A stretch of 64,000 nucleotides of DNA from Tessaracoccus flavescens (GCF_001998865.1 NZ_CP019607.1:2914001-2978000), one strand, 5' to 3'. Positions 18,839 through 28,747 are shown, counted from the stretch's first letter. The notes: generated from the sequence alone by a model not told the origin. A program made the numbers and translations.

Positions 18839-19315
18839 GTGAAGGTCCTCTGCCCCGGATCGTTCGACCCGATCACCGTCGGACACCTCGATGTCGTGCG
18901 GCGTGCCCACGCCCTGTTCGGCGAGGTGGTGGTCGCGATCGGCAACAACTCCACCAAGAGCTACCTGTTCGACTTCGACGAGCGCGTCGAGCTGGTCAAG
19001 GGGGCCACGTCCGATCTGGACGGGATCACCGTCGAGGCGATGGACGGACTGCTCGTCGACTTCTGCAGGCAGCGCGGAATCCCCGCCGTGGTCAAGGGGC
19101 TGCGCTTCGGGGCCGACTTCGACTTCGAACTGCAGATGGCGCACATGAACCAGGAGATGGGCGACATCGAGACCGTCCTGCTCCCAGCGGCCCGCGAGCA
19201 CGTGACGCTGTCCTCGACGATCATCCGGCAGGTCGTCCGGCTCGGCGGGGACGTGTCGCGCTACGTCCCGCCGAACGTGCAGGAGGCCCTCGCGGCCAGA
19301 TTCCCGAGGGGGTGA
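18839..19315 (+). CDS. coaD: Phosphopantetheine adenylyltransferase
   Basis: A 158-residue CoaD, which transfers AMP from ATP to 4'-phosphopantetheine in the penultimate step of coenzyme A synthesis. It has the nucleotidyltransferase signature SFDPITVGHLDV (TxGH motif), VKGLRFGADFDFELQMAHMN, and the C-terminal LSSTIIRQ. Size is typical of the hexameric bacterial enzyme. The GTG start is fixed by RBS AAGGAGCAACA; a TACTGT -10-like box lies at 18806-18811. The stop overlaps the next gene's GTG. Confidence 0.96.
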   Translation: MKVLCPGSFDPITVGHLDVVRRAHALFGEVVVAIGNNSTKSYLFDFDERVELVKGATSDLDGITVEAMDGLLVDFCRQRGIPAVVKGLRFGADFDFELQMAHMNQEMGDIETVLLPAAREHVTLSSTIIRQVVRLGGDVSRYVPPNVQEALAARFPRG

Positions 19316-20004
19316 GCGTGTCCTTCGTCCTGATTCTCGGGGTGTGCCTCCTGCTGGTGTGGCTGTCGCTCGCCGTCAGGCAGTCGAGACGCGAGATCGA
19401 CCACTATCAGCACTTCGAGCAGGTGGACTTCCCGGAGGTCGACGGCGAACTGCCCGACGATCCGGGCTTCCCGCTCCATCAGCAGGTCACGCAGCGGCAC
19501 ACTGCGCAGAGATACCTGCCCCCACGACAGCCCGCCCCGCTGTACCCGTCGAAGCAGCGCTCCGCAGAGAGGGTGGAGGCGGTCAAGCAGCGGCTCGGCG
19601 ACCTTCGAACCGACCTCGTCTGGGTGATCGAGCACCCGTCCCTCTTCGACGGGAACACCGCCGAGTCCGGGCTCTTCTTCGAGAAACTCGGCACCTGGGA
19701 CGACGAGCACCGCTACCTCTCCGACCGCGAGGCACACGACCTCGCGGGCTCTGTGGAGGACGCCTTCACCCAGGCGCGCAGGGCGGCCGAACGGGTCGGT
19801 CTCGACTTCTACGACGAGCCCGGGCGTGAAGAGGCCGAGGTCGCGGTCAAGCTCGTGACGAAGGCCCGCTCCACCACCGGCGAGGAGGCGAGGCTGCTGA
19901 TGGACAAGGTCGCCGAGATCCTCGCCCGGCTGCTGCCCTTCGACGTCCCCGAGGCGATCTCCGCGGCGACCGGCAGCACACAGCCTCCCTCTCAGGCCCC
20001 GTAG
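19312..20004 (+). CDS. Membrane-anchored protein of unknown function
   Basis: A 230-residue protein with one N-terminal hydrophobic helix (SFVLILGVCLLLVWLSLAV), then a charged, proline-containing linker and a helical, acidic cytosolic or external domain (VEAVKQRLGDLRTDLVWVIEHPSLFDG..., later ARRAAERVGLDFYDE). No catalytic motif recognised. It follows coaD with a GTGA overlap (a second GTG six bases on is also possible). It converges with the next gene, their ends overlapping by about 13 bp. Confidence 0.7.
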   Translation: MSVSFVLILGVCLLLVWLSLAVRQSRREIDHYQHFEQVDFPEVDGELPDDPGFPLHQQVTQRHTAQRYLPPRQPAPLYPSKQRSAERVEAVKQRLGDLRTDLVWVIEHPSLFDGNTAESGLFFEKLGTWDDEHRYLSDREAHDLAGSVEDAFTQARRAAERVGLDFYDEPGREEAEVAVKLVTKARSTTGEEARLLMDKVAEILARLLPFDVPEAISAATGSTQPPSQAP

Positions 20005-20756
20005 CCGCCAGGCACTCGGTGCTCGGCGTCGATCTCACGCGGGGCGCGACCGGGCAGCAGCGCGATCTTCTGCCAGATCTCGCGTCCCATGCCCGTGGTC
20101 AGGTCCTCGATGCTGTCGACCGTCTGCAGCACCGTGTTGTCCTGGGTGTGCTCCGCGAACAGCGCGGCGGTCTTGCTGACGAGCGACAACAGTTCGGAGC
20201 AGTAGTCGAGGTAGTTGCTCAGCTCGGCTGCGGTCATGCCGAGCTCGACCGTCTGGGGTGTCTTGCGGAAGTCCGCCCTCAGTCGGTCCGGGTCCTTTGT
20301 CAGCTGATGCATGTCGATGACGTGGGCGAGCGAGCGGAGCCGGTGCAGCGAGGCCAGGTCGTGCGACCGCTCCCATCGCAGGGGGAGCTGCCACAGGAAG
20401 AACACCGCGATGCTGACGAAGACGATGTCGTTGATCACCGACTCGACGATCTGCACCCACTCCCACACGCTCTCGGGCTGGCGGTCGTCGGCGGCCTGCC
20501 CGATCAGCACGGCGAGCGCGATGAAGAGCACCGCAATCAACAGGAACACCACGACCCGCGACGCGATCCGCGCCCAGCCGTACCAGCGCGCCTGGGGACG
20601 TAGCAGCAGCTCGTCGATAGCCCCGGAAAGCGAGGCGGAGACCTCGCCGAGGTTCCGCTCCGGAAAGCGCGCCCTGATCCGGCCGGTCAGTCGGTCGACG
20701 GTGGCCTTGACGGCCCGGGCATCCAGACGCTGGTAGTCGGACGGTTGCGAGGACAT
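19992..20756 (-). CDS. Two-helix membrane protein of unknown function
   Basis: About 254 residues. It has a ~60-residue hydrophilic N-terminus, two strongly hydrophobic segments (VVFLLIAVLFIALAVLIG and a second around DIVFVSIAVFFLWQLPL), then a ~140-residue helical soluble domain with HRLRSLAHVIDMHQLTKDP. The ATG at 20756 is preferred to an earlier in-frame one because it sits at the start of the hydrophilic region. Function not recognised. An insertion sequence begins 42 bp upstream of its start. Confidence 0.7.
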   Translation of the reverse strand: MSSQPSDYQRLDARAVKATVDRLTGRIRARFPERNLGEVSASLSGAIDELLLRPQARWYGWARIASRVVVFLLIAVLFIALAVLIGQAADDRQPESVWEWVQIVESVINDIVFVSIAVFFLWQLPLRWERSHDLASLHRLRSLAHVIDMHQLTKDPDRLRADFRKTPQTVELGMTAAELSNYLDYCSELLSLVSKTAALFAEHTQDNTVLQTVDSIEDLTTGMGREIWQKIALLPGRAPREIDAEHRVPGGYGA

Positions 20757-20798
20757 GGCGGCAACCCTATCCGCCGTCTCGCGCAACGGCTCGGAGGA

Positions 20799-22241
20799 CG
20801 TGGTACCTCACTGTCAAGTCCCCGCGAAATGGTAGGCCTTACCTCAGATATTTTTCCCCGCGAAAACAAGGGTTAGCTGGCCCGGGTTTTGAGGCCGGCG
20901 GGGTCGGGTGCCTTCCATGCGATGTGTTGTTCGAGACGGGCTGTCTTTCGGCCTGCGAGTCGGGTGAGCTCCTGTTGGATCTCGGTGATGCGTCGTTGCA
21001 TTGCGACGGGTTTGAGGGTGGCCTTGTAGGCGGCTAGTTCTGTTTCCTGGGCGGGGTTGAGGACCCCGGCGGCCAGGAGCCTCTGGTAGGGGGAGCGTGG
21101 CTTGTCGTAGAGGCGTTTGCGGCGCCCTACGGTGTCGGTGGCCCAGCCTTCGGGTTTCTTCGTGGGGGTGAAGAAGTTGAGCCGGTCGTTGACCAGCGGC
21201 CATAGCTGGTTGAGTAACGCGAGTTCGGTGGCGGTGTCGTAGCGGTGGTAGAAGCCGTAGCGGCGCACGAGGTGGTTGTTCTTCGATTCGATGGTGGCTT
21301 GATCGTTTTTCTTGTAAGGCCGCGACCGGGTGAAGAACACCTCTCGTTGGCCGGCCCAGCCGATCAGGTCGTGGTTGATGAACTCCGAGCCGTTGTCACA
21401 ATCGATCCCGGTGACCGCGAACGGGACCTGGGCGATGAAGTGGTCGAACGCGGTCCGGATGTGGAGGTGGGCGTTGTTGCGGATGGAGTAGGTGAAGCTC
21501 CAGCCGGTGTGCATGTCGGTGAAGTTCACGCTGCGGGCGAACTCGCCCTTCAGCGTGGGGCCGCAGTGGGCCACGGTGTCGACTTCGAAGAACCCGGGTT
21601 CGGCTTCGACCTCGTCACCGGCTTTACGCACGGTGATCGAGTTTCGTAGCAGGCTGCCGGGCTTGGTGGCGGTCTTTCCTCGGATCGGGTCCTTCGCCCG
21701 CGCCGGTGCGAGGTACCGGTCGATCGTGGCCGCCGACATCGATTCCAGCTCGGCCCTGACCTCGGCGCTGTAACGGTCCTGGCTAGGCACCAGTTCGCCT
21801 TCGGCTTCCATCGCATCGATCAGATCGCTCATGGATGCGGCGAGGTACTGCCCGCAGCTGCCCCCCGAGGCCGCCCATACCCGCTGCAGGATCAGCCTGG
21901 CGTCGTAGGAGTACTTACACGCCTTGGTCTTGCGCCGATCGATCACCGCGACCGTCGCGGTGGCCCGTCCCGGGGCCTGTTTCAACCGGGCCACCAACTG
22001 CTGGCGGGCATGGTCACGGTTCCAGCCGGTGATCTCGACCACGTGGTCGAGGATCTGGGACTTGCCCTTCTTCGGGGCCGCGGCATAGGCCTTGGCGTAC
22101 TTCTTCGTGATCTCGACTCGGGCTGCCATCGACAGCTTCTCTCCAACCTCCACACCCCATCGTGGCCGGTCACTGTTTCCCGGGGAAAAGTATGTGAGGT
22201 ACGGCCCCTTCGTTCGCGGGGACTATGTATGAGTGTCGTCG
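20799..22241 (-). mobile_element. Intact DDE insertion sequence, copy 1
   Basis: A ~1.44-kb element with one transposase gene, repeated exactly at 45569-49589. Ends are imperfect inverted repeats of ~50 bp: both contain GTCCCCGCGAA, TACCTCA and TTTTCCCCG at matching spacing, and both tips start with CG. The boundaries come from comparing the two copies: shared sequence ends at 20799 and 22241. Flanks show AGGA/GAGGA on both sides, a likely 4-5 bp target duplication. It lies between the membrane-protein gene and the yceD promoter. Family not assigned with confidence. Confidence 0.9.
20873..22129 (-). CDS. Transposase, integrase-core (rve) DDE type
   Basis: A 418-residue transposase with an N-terminal helix-turn-helix-like region (VEITGWNRDHARQQL) and an integrase catalytic core. 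The catalytic triad reads D184 (FEVDTVAH), D245 (DCDNGSEF) and E281 (QATIESKNNHLVRR), preceded by TRSRPYKKND, which is typical of rve transposases. A C-terminal coiled region carries PGRAT-like and RRITEIQQELTRLAG segments. ATG 22129 is chosen; an in-frame GTG eight codons upstream is possible. No frameshift is seen, so it may be active; the second copy is nearly identical, suggesting recent movement. Confidence 0.9.
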   Translation of the reverse strand: MAARVEITKKYAKAYAAAPKKGKSQILDHVVEITGWNRDHARQQLVARLKQAPGRATATVAVIDRRKTKACKYSYDARLILQRVWAASGGSCGQYLAASMSDLIDAMEAEGELVPSQDRYSAEVRAELESMSAATIDRYLAPARAKDPIRGKTATKPGSLLRNSITVRKAGDEVEAEPGFFEVDTVAHCGPTLKGEFARSVNFTDMHTGWSFTYSIRNNAHLHIRTAFDHFIAQVPFAVTGIDCDNGSEFINHDLIGWAGQREVFFTRSRPYKKNDQATIESKNNHLVRRYGFYHRYDTATELALLNQLWPLVNDRLNFFTPTKKPEGWATDTVGRRKRLYDKPRSPYQRLLAAGVLNPAQETELAAYKATLKPVAMQRRITEIQQELTRLAGRKTARLEQHIAWKAPDPAGLKTRAS

Positions 22242-22246
22242 AGGAT

Positions 22247-22275
22247 TTGGACCGGCGCGTACAGCGCGGTAAAGT
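22247..22275 (+). promoter_or_regulatory. Predicted promoter of yceD-rpmF-rnc-mutM
   Basis: TTGGAC (22247-22252), a 17-base spacer and TAAAGT (22270-22275). The -35 lies only six bases from the end of the insertion sequence, so the element landed just outside the core promoter. Confidence 0.6.
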
Positions 22276-22326
22276 TGGCGGTCGGTCATGACGAGATTCA
22301 TGGACGGTCTACGAAGGAGATCCGAC

Positions 22327-22875
22327 GTGTCACCCGTGCATCCCCACCCAGATCGCCGCTCGCCCCTCGTTCTCGAGGTGCACGAGCTCGGTCGCAGGGC
22401 TGGTGCGATGAAGCGGATCGAGACGACGGTACCTGCACCGGCCGACCTTGGCATCGAAGTGATCGGAGTACCGCAGGATTCCGACGTGGAGTTTGATCTC
22501 ACGCTCCAGTCAGTCTCCGAAGGTGTCCTGGTCTCGGGAACGGCAACCGTGGAACTGCACGGCCAGTGTGCCCGATGCCTGACAGACATCGAAGACGAAC
22601 AGAGCTTCGATGTGCAGGAACTCTTCTTCTATCCCGGTAGGGAGATGGAGGAGGACGAGAGCCTCGTCGTCGACGAGACGATCGACCTCGAGGAGACTCT
22701 GCGCGACGCCGTGGTGCTCGAGTTGCCGTTCACGCCTCTGTGCAGGGAAGATTGTCTGGGTCTGTGCCCCGACTGTGGTTTCAACCGGAACCTCGACCCT
22801 GACCATGGGCACGGTGAGAAGATCGACCCTCGCTGGGAGAAGCTCACCGAACTGACCGGGGACAACCCCAACTGA
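22327..22875 (+). CDS. yceD: DUF177 (YceD) family protein
   Basis: A 182-residue DUF177 protein, encoded as usual immediately before rpmF; YceD is linked to 23S rRNA metabolism and L32 expression in other organisms. Motifs: VSGTATVELHGQCARCLTDI (CxxC pair), DVQELFFYP, then a second cysteine set CREDCLGLCPDCG, as in actinobacterial and cyanobacterial members. The GTG at 22327 follows AAGGAG with eight-base spacing. An upstream in-frame ATG would start inside the leader and lacks an RBS. Confidence 0.92.
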   Translation: MSPVHPHPDRRSPLVLEVHELGRRAGAMKRIETTVPAPADLGIEVIGVPQDSDVEFDLTLQSVSEGVLVSGTATVELHGQCARCLTDIEDEQSFDVQELFFYPGREMEEDESLVVDETIDLEETLRDAVVLELPFTPLCREDCLGLCPDCGFNRNLDPDHGHGEKIDPRWEKLTELTGDNPN

Positions 22876-22905
22876 CTTTGAGTCGCAAGACATAAGGAGA
22901 AGATC

Positions 22906-23097
22906 GTGGCCGTTCCGAAGCGGAAGATGTCGCGCAGCAACACCCGTTCGCGTCGTTCGCAGTGGAAGACGTCCGTCGTCCCCACCGTGACCTGCGCCAA
23001 CCCCGCCTGCCGTGAGCAGCACCTCTCGCACACCGCGTGCCCGAGCTGCGGCCAGTACGGCCCCCGCGGTGAGCGCCGTCAGGTCCTCGAGGCCTGA
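22906..23097 (+). CDS. rpmF: 50S ribosomal protein L32
   Basis: A 63-residue L32 with the standard start VPKRKMSRSNTRSRRSQW and a zinc ribbon: CANPAC then CPSCG. The four-cysteine form needs zinc. GTG start with RBS AAGGAGAAGATC. It follows yceD by 30 bp in the conserved yceD-rpmF pair. Confidence 0.97.
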   Translation: MAVPKRKMSRSNTRSRRSQWKTSVVPTVTCANPACREQHLSHTACPSCGQYGPRGERRQVLEA

Positions 23098-23128
23098 GCC
23101 TCAAGCCATTACCCCGCGGGAGACGCGG

Positions 23129-23809
23129 GTGAGCAGGCTCCAAGACCGGCTTCAGGAGCTGGGCGTCGTGGTCGACGCCCAGCTCTTTGAGTTGTCCTTC
23201 ACCCACCGCAGCTACGCCTACGAGCACGGTGGTATCCAGTCGAACGAACGCCTGGAGTTCCTCGGTGACGCGGTCCTCCAGATCGTCGTCACCGAACACA
23301 TCTACCGCAGCTACCCCCTCCTCAGCGAGGGGCAGTTGGCGAAGCTTCGCGCCAGCGTGGTCAGTGCGGTCGCCCTCGCCGAAGTCGCGCGCAGCCTCGA
23401 TCTCGCCGAACATCTCCTGCTAGGCAAGGGCGAGATCTCGACCCGCGGAACCGAGAAGACCTCCATCCTGGCCGACACGATGGAGGCGGTCATCGGGGCG
23501 ATCCACCTCTCCGCTGGGCCGGAGGCGTCCGCCCTCTTCGTGCACCGCACCTTCGACGAGCTGATCGCCGCCTCGGAGGCGACGGGCGACTACGCCGACC
23601 ACAAGACCGTCCTGCAGGAGGTCTGCGCCCAACGAGGCTGGGGCCTCCCGCGCTACGAGGTGAGCGGAACCGGGCCCGACCACCAGCGGGTCTTCACCGC
23701 GACGGTCCTGGTCAACGGCGAGCCGATGGGGGAGGGAACCGCCCCGAGCAAGAAGCGGGCCGAACAGATCGCCGCCCGATTGGCGGTGCAGGAGCTGGCC
23801 CGTGCCTGA
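23129..23809 (+). CDS. rnc: Ribonuclease III
   Basis: A 226-residue RNase III that cleaves double-stranded RNA in rRNA processing. It holds the nuclease signature [13 protein letters not shown] (catalytic acidic residues), [18 protein letters not shown] with the second acidic set, and a C-terminal dsRNA-binding domain ([18 protein letters not shown] ... [15 protein letters not shown]). The GTG at 23129 is the likeliest start; length then matches the family. The stop overlaps the mutM GTG by eight bases. Confidence 0.95.
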   Translation: MSRLQDRLQELGVVVDAQLFELSFTHRSYAYEHGGIQSNERLEFLGDAVLQIVVTEHIYRSYPLLSEGQLAKLRASVVSAVALAEVARSLDLAEHLLLGKGEISTRGTEKTSILADTMEAVIGAIHLSAGPEASALFVHRTFDELIAASEATGDYADHKTVLQEVCAQRGWGLPRYEVSGTGPDHQRVFTATVLVNGEPMGEGTAPSKKRAEQIAARLAVQELARA

Positions 23810-24641
23810 GCTCCCTGAGGTCGAAGTGGTCCGACGCGGGCTCGCCAGCCATGCCGCGGGCCGCAGCATCGACAAGGTCACCGTCCTGCACCCACGGCCC
23901 GTGCGCACCCATCCCATCGGGCCCGAGGCGTTCGCGGTCGAACTCACCGGTCGTCGCATAGATGACATCCGCCGGCGCGGCAAGTTCACGTGGCTCGCCC
24001 TGGGCGATGACGCCCTCGTGGTGCATCTTGGCATGAGCGGGCAGTTCCGGATCAACCGTCCGGGCGACGAGTTGCCGCGCAACACCCGCGTGCTCTTCGA
24101 CCTCGACGACGGCTTCCAGCTCCGCTTCGTCGACCAACGCATGTTCGGCGGGCTCGATCTGCGCGCGGGAGCCGCCGACGACCCCGTCCCGCACATCGCG
24201 CTCGACCCCTTCGACCCCGCGTTCGACGTGCGTGCGGTCGCCGCGCGGCTCCGCACCCGACGCACAGGGGTCAAGCGCGCGCTGCTGGACCAGTCGCTGA
24301 TCAGCGGCATCGGCAACATCTATGCCGACGAGGCGCTCTGGCGCGCCCGCATCCACTACGACCTTCCGGCCACCGACCTCGGCCCTCGCAAGGCCGTCGA
24401 ACTCCTCGACGCCTCCCGGACGGTGATGGACGAGGCGCTCCGGCAGGGCGGAACGTCCTTCGACTCCCTGTATGTGAACGTCAACGGTGAGTCGGGCTAC
24501 TTCTCAAGGGGTCTCGAGGCCTATGGTCGCGAGGGAGAACCCTGCAGAAGATGTGGAACTGCCATCGTCAGACGCAGTTTCATGAACCGCAGCTCATACT
24601 TGTGCCCGAGGTGTCAACGGGCCCCGAAGGGACGCCCGTGA
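23802..24641 (+). CDS. mutM: Formamidopyrimidine-DNA glycosylase
   Basis: A 279-residue Fpg/MutM, the bifunctional glycosylase/AP lyase that removes 8-oxoguanine. After initiator removal the protein starts P-E-L-P-E-V, supplying the catalytic proline and glutamate. The helix-two-turn-helix segment ([17 protein letters not shown]) and the C-terminal zinc finger (CRRCG ... CPRC) are intact. GTG start overlaps the rnc stop; its own TGA overlaps the next GTG. The order rnc-mutM-smc is typical of actinobacteria. Confidence 0.96.
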   Translation: MPELPEVEVVRRGLASHAAGRSIDKVTVLHPRPVRTHPIGPEAFAVELTGRRIDDIRRRGKFTWLALGDDALVVHLGMSGQFRINRPGDELPRNTRVLFDLDDGFQLRFVDQRMFGGLDLRAGAADDPVPHIALDPFDPAFDVRAVAARLRTRRTGVKRALLDQSLISGIGNIYADEALWRARIHYDLPATDLGPRKAVELLDASRTVMDEALRQGGTSFDSLYVNVNGESGYFSRGLEAYGREGEPCRRCGTAIVRRSFMNRSSYLCPRCQRAPKGRP

Positions 24642-25204
24642 TCAAGGACCTCACCGCGAAGTACGCAAACAGCTTCCGACAGCTGATCAAGTTCGGCCTG
24701 GTCGGAGGCTCCGGCGTCCTGGTCAACATGGCCGTCGCGGTCGTGATGAACAAGCTCAACGGCGGCACCGTCAACAGCCGCGACGTGATCTTCCCCCTCC
24801 TCGGAGCCTGGAACTTCCGGTTCACCCACCTCGTGTGGATCGTCGGCTTCATCGTCGCGTGCGTGTGGAACTTCCAGCTGAACCGGTGGTGGACCTTCAA
24901 GTCCCACAAGCACGCCGGGTGGTTCAAGGAGTTCTGGCCGTTCCTGGCCGTCGGTTCCGTGGCGGCGCTCGTCGGCCTGGTGCTCAAGATGGCGATGACC
25001 AACCCCACCAGCCCGTTCTTCCTGCCGGAACCGTACTTCCACGAGGACCGGGGACTGCAGTCCCGGGAATACTGGTCGCAGCTGATCGCCATCATCATCA
25101 CCATGCCGATCAACTTCATCGTGAACAAGCTCTGGACCTTCCGGGCGGTCCGGGCAGGCAATCTCGCGCACCACGATGCGCCAGAGGTCGAGGCCGCCGA
25201 ATAG
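24638..25204 (+). CDS. GtrA-like membrane protein
   Basis: A 188-residue, four-helix membrane protein of the GtrA family, which in characterised cases helps move lipid-linked sugars across the membrane. The first helix carries [19 protein letters not shown], the family hallmark, and the last pair ends [11 protein letters not shown], also typical. A long loop between helices 3 and 4 (residues ~125-150) is enlarged. GTG 24638 overlaps the mutM stop. Sugar and partner glycosyltransferase are unknown and none is nearby. Confidence 0.85.
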   Translation: MIKDLTAKYANSFRQLIKFGLVGGSGVLVNMAVAVVMNKLNGGTVNSRDVIFPLLGAWNFRFTHLVWIVGFIVACVWNFQLNRWWTFKSHKHAGWFKEFWPFLAVGSVAALVGLVLKMAMTNPTSPFFLPEPYFHEDRGLQSREYWSQLIAIIITMPINFIVNKLWTFRAVRAGNLAHHDAPEVEAAE

Positions 25205-25207
25205 GCC

Positions 25208-28200
25208 ATGTACCTCAAGAAGCTCACCCTGCGCGGGTTCAAGTCCTTCGCGTCAGCGACGACGCTGCTGTTTGAACCCGGGATCACGTGTGTGGTCGGC
25301 CCCAACGGGTCCGGCAAGTCCAACGTGGTCGACGCCCTGAGTTGGGTGATGGGTGAGCAGGGAGCGAAGACGCTGCGCGGCGGCAAGATGGAAGACGTCA
25401 TCTTCGCCGGCACCACCAAGCGGGCCCCGCTCGGCCGGGCAGAGGTCGAGCTCACCATCGACAACTCCGACGGTGCGCTGCCCATCGAGTACTCCGAGGT
25501 GACGATCACCAGGACGATGTTCCGCAGCGGCGGCTCCGAGTACGCCATCAACGGCGCCTCTGCCCGCCTGCTCGACGTGCAGGAACTGCTCAGCGACTCC
25601 GGCATCGGCCGTGAGATGCACGTGATCGTCGGGCAGGGCCAGCTCGACGCCATCCTCCAGGCCACGCCCGAGTCGCGCCGCGGCTTCATCGAGGAGGCGG
25701 CCGGCGTCCTGAAGCACCGCAAGCGCAAGGAGAAGGCGCTGCGCAAGCTCGAGGCGACGAAGGCGAATCTCGAGCGCCTCCAGGATCTGGTCGGGGAGCT
25801 GCAGCGCCAACTCAAGCCCCTGGGAAGGCAGGCCCAGGCGGCGAGGAAGGCCGCCGTCATCCAGGCGGAGCTGCGCGACTCCAAGGCGAGGCTGCTCGCC
25901 GACGAGCTCTCAACCGAACAGGCGAAACTCGCGGCCGAACTCGCGGACGAGGCCGCAGCAGAGCAGGCCAAGGCGCGGGCCGAACAGGCGGTCACCGAGG
26001 CGCAGGAGGCCGAGGAGGCGGCCGAGCGGCGGCTGAAGTCGGCCGCTGCAGACTTCGACGCCGCCCAGGAACAGTGGTACCACCTCGCCAGCCTCAGGGA
26101 GCGGGTCACCACCACGGTCTCCATCTCCGCCGAGCGGATGCGCGCCGGGGAGAACCAGCCGAGCCTCGACGTCGGCGGCCGCGACCCAGAGGCGCTCGAG
26201 CGGGAGGCGGCGGACGTGCGTGCCCGCGAACAGGCCCTGCGAGCCGACGCCGACGAGGCGAGTGCCGCCCTCACCGACGCTACGCTGCGGCGCAACGCGG
26301 CCGAGCAGGAGCACGCCGCCGCCGAGCAGGCCTATGGCGCCGCCCTGCGCGCCATCGCCGACCGCCGGGAGGGGGTGGCGAGGCTCGGCGGGCGGGTCAA
26401 CTCCATCCGGTCGCGCCTCGAGGCCTCCGACGAGGAGATCGCACGGCTCAACGCACGCAGGCAGGAGGCGCTCGCGCGGGCCGAGGAGGCCGCCGGGAGG
26501 TACCACGCCACCGAGTCCTCTCTTGCAGGACTCGGCGACTCCGAGTCCGACCTCGACGCCACCTACGAGCGTGCCGCACAGGCCGTCGCCGCCGCAGAGG
26601 AGAGGGCGGCCGACCTCGCGACGAGGGAGACGGAGACCGCGAGGTCGCGGGCCGCGCTGGAGGCCCGCGTCGAGGCGCTGCACCTGCTCACCCAGCGACG
26701 CGACGGCTCCGCCGATCTGCTCGAGGCAGGGCGCGACGATGTCGTCGGCCGCCTCAGCGAGCTGATCACCGCCCGGCCAGGTCACGAGGCCGCGGTGTCG
26801 GCGGCGCTGCGTGGGATGGCGGAGGCCGTCGTCGTCACCGGCCTCGACGGCGCCCTCGCGGCCTCCCGGTTCCTTGACGAGGAAGACCTGGGGCGCGCAC
26901 CCCTGATCCTGACCGGCGCGGCCAGGACGGGCGAACGTCCAGGCGTCGGAACCCCGGTGCGCGACCTGGTCAGCGGGCCGGAGAGCCTCGACGGTGCACT
27001 CGACCGACTGCTCGCGGACGTGGTCCGGGTCGCCGACGCGGACGAGGCCGCCGCCCTCGTCGCCGCGCATCCGGACCTGGTCGCCGTCACCGCCGGAGGC
27101 GACCTCTACTCCAGTTGGCTGATCGAGTCCGGCTCCGCTGCGGGCCCCTCGCTGCTCGAGGTCCAGGCCCAACTCGCCGATGCGAGGGACGCGCTCACCC
27201 AGGTGCTCCACACGAGCGAACAGCTGCGCTTCGAGGCCCAGGGCGTCGCGGCCGAACTCGAGAAGGCGCGGCGCGACGAGGCGGAGGCACTCGCCCTCCT
27301 GCACGACTCCGACGCCCAACTCGCAGCAGTCGCCGACCAGCTCAACTCGTTCCGGCAGGGTCAGGCCAGCGCCTCCCGCGAGGCGGAGCGGCTCGCCGAG
27401 GCGGTCGACGCAGCGCAGGCCGCGCGCAGCCGCGACGAGGAGCAACTCGCCGAGCTCACCCAGCGACTCGAGGCCGCCTCCGCCGAGGACGACCTGGCCG
27501 AGCCCGACCCGCAGGAGCGCGATGCGCTCGCAGCGGAGGCACGCAGGGCGCGGCAGGCCGAGATGGATGCACGGCTGGCCCTGCGCAGCGTCGAGGAACA
27601 GCTCAAGGCCATCGGGGGACGCGCCGACTCGCTACAGCGGGCCGCCCAGCATGAGCGCCAGTCGCGCGAGAAGGCCAGGCAACGTGCCGAGCAGCTGCGT
27701 CGCGAGGCCGAGGTGGCCCGGGTCGTCCACGAGGCGGCCCTCCTGCTCGCCGACCGGGTCGAGACCACGAGGCAGCGCGCCGCCGCGCAGCGCGACGCGG
27801 CTGAACAGGCCAGGCGGCAGGCCGAGTCGGGCACCACGCAGGCCAGGCATGCGTCGAAGGCGGCAAGCTCACGGTTGGACGAGATCGTCCGAGGCGCCCA
27901 CAAGGACGAGATGGTGCGGATCGAGCACCGGATGCGGATCGAACAGCTGGTCGACCGATCTCTCAGCGAGCTCGGCCTCGAACCCGACCGGTTGATCGCC
28001 GAGTACGGTCCAGACCAGCCAGTGCCTGTCATCACCCGACCGGACGGGACGGCGCTCACCGATGAGGACGAGCAGCCCGAGCCGGTCCCGTTCGACCGCG
28101 ACAAGCAGACGGCCCGCCTGCGTGCCGCGGAACGCAATCTCGCGGTGCTTGGGCGGGTCAACCCGCTCGCGCTCGAGGAGTTCGACGCCATGACGGCGCG

Positions 28201-28747
28201 GCACCAGTTCCTGGCCGAACAGCTCGAGGACCTGCGCCAGACCCGCACCGATCTGCTCGGCATCGTCGATGAGATCGACAAGCGCGTGCAGGAGGTGTTC
28301 GAGGCGGCCTACCTGGACGTCGAGAAGAGCTTCGAATCCGTGTTCACCCGGCTGTTTCCAGGAGGTGAGGGCAAGCTGATCCTCACCGAACCGGGCAACT
28401 GGCTCACCACCGGCGTCGACGTCGAGGCCCGCCCCGCAGGCAAGCAGGTCAAGCGGCTCTCGCTGCTCTCCGGCGGGGAGCGTTCGCTGGTGGCTGTCGC
28501 GTTCCTCGTCTCGCTCTTCATCGCCCGCCCGAGCCCGTTCTACATCCTCGACGAGGTGGAGGCGGCCCTCGACGACGCCAACCTCGGCCGACTGCTCGGC
28601 ATCTACGAGGAACTGCGCGCGAACTCGCAGCTGCTGATCATCACGCACCAGAAGCGGACGATGGAGATCGCCGACTCGCTCTACGGCGTCACCATGCGCG
28701 GAGACGGCATCTCGACGGTCGTGTCCCAACGCCTCGCCGAGGCCTGA
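25208..28747 (+). CDS. smc: Chromosome segregation protein SMC
   Basis: A 1179-residue SMC, the ATPase that compacts and segregates chromosomes with ScpA/ScpB. Domains in order: Walker A GPNGSGKSN (31-39), Q-loop region GQGQLDAILQATP, first Ala/Glu/Arg-rich coiled coil (~170-500), hinge (~500-660, with DVVGRLSELI and GRAPLILTGA), second coiled coil, ABC signature LSGGERSLVAVAFL and Walker B FYILDEVEAALDD. No scpAB genes are in the window. Four bases separate it from the GtrA gene. Confidence 0.97.
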   Translation: MYLKKLTLRGFKSFASATTLLFEPGITCVVGPNGSGKSNVVDALSWVMGEQGAKTLRGGKMEDVIFAGTTKRAPLGRAEVELTIDNSDGALPIEYSEVTITRTMFRSGGSEYAINGASARLLDVQELLSDSGIGREMHVIVGQGQLDAILQATPESRRGFIEEAAGVLKHRKRKEKALRKLEATKANLERLQDLVGELQRQLKPLGRQAQAARKAAVIQAELRDSKARLLADELSTEQAKLAAELADEAAAEQAKARAEQAVTEAQEAEEAAERRLKSAAADFDAAQEQWYHLASLRERVTTTVSISAERMRAGENQPSLDVGGRDPEALEREAADVRAREQALRADADEASAALTDATLRRNAAEQEHAAAEQAYGAALRAIADRREGVARLGGRVNSIRSRLEASDEEIARLNARRQEALARAEEAAGRYHATESSLAGLGDSESDLDATYERAAQAVAAAEERAADLATRETETARSRAALEARVEALHLLTQRRDGSADLLEAGRDDVVGRLSELITARPGHEAAVSAALRGMAEAVVVTGLDGALAASRFLDEEDLGRAPLILTGAARTGERPGVGTPVRDLVSGPESLDGALDRLLADVVRVADADEAAALVAAHPDLVAVTAGGDLYSSWLIESGSAAGPSLLEVQAQLADARDALTQVLHTSEQLRFEAQGVAAELEKARRDEAEALALLHDSDAQLAAVADQLNSFRQGQASASREAERLAEAVDAAQAARSRDEEQLAELTQRLEAASAEDDLAEPDPQERDALAAEARRARQAEMDARLALRSVEEQLKAIGGRADSLQRAAQHERQSREKARQRAEQLRREAEVARVVHEAALLLADRVETTRQRAAAQRDAAEQARRQAESGTTQARHASKAASSRLDEIVRGAHKDEMVRIEHRMRIEQLVDRSLSELGLEPDRLIAEYGPDQPVPVITRPDGTALTDEDEQPEPVPFDRDKQTARLRAAERNLAVLGRVNPLALEEFDAMTARHQFLAEQLEDLRQTRTDLLGIVDEIDKRVQEVFEAAYLDVEKSFESVFTRLFPGGEGKLILTEPGNWLTTGVDVEARPAGKQVKRLSLLSGGERSLVAVAFLVSLFIARPSPFYILDEVEAALDDANLGRLLGIYEELRANSQLLIITHQKRTMEIADSLYGVTMRGDGISTVVSQRLAEA

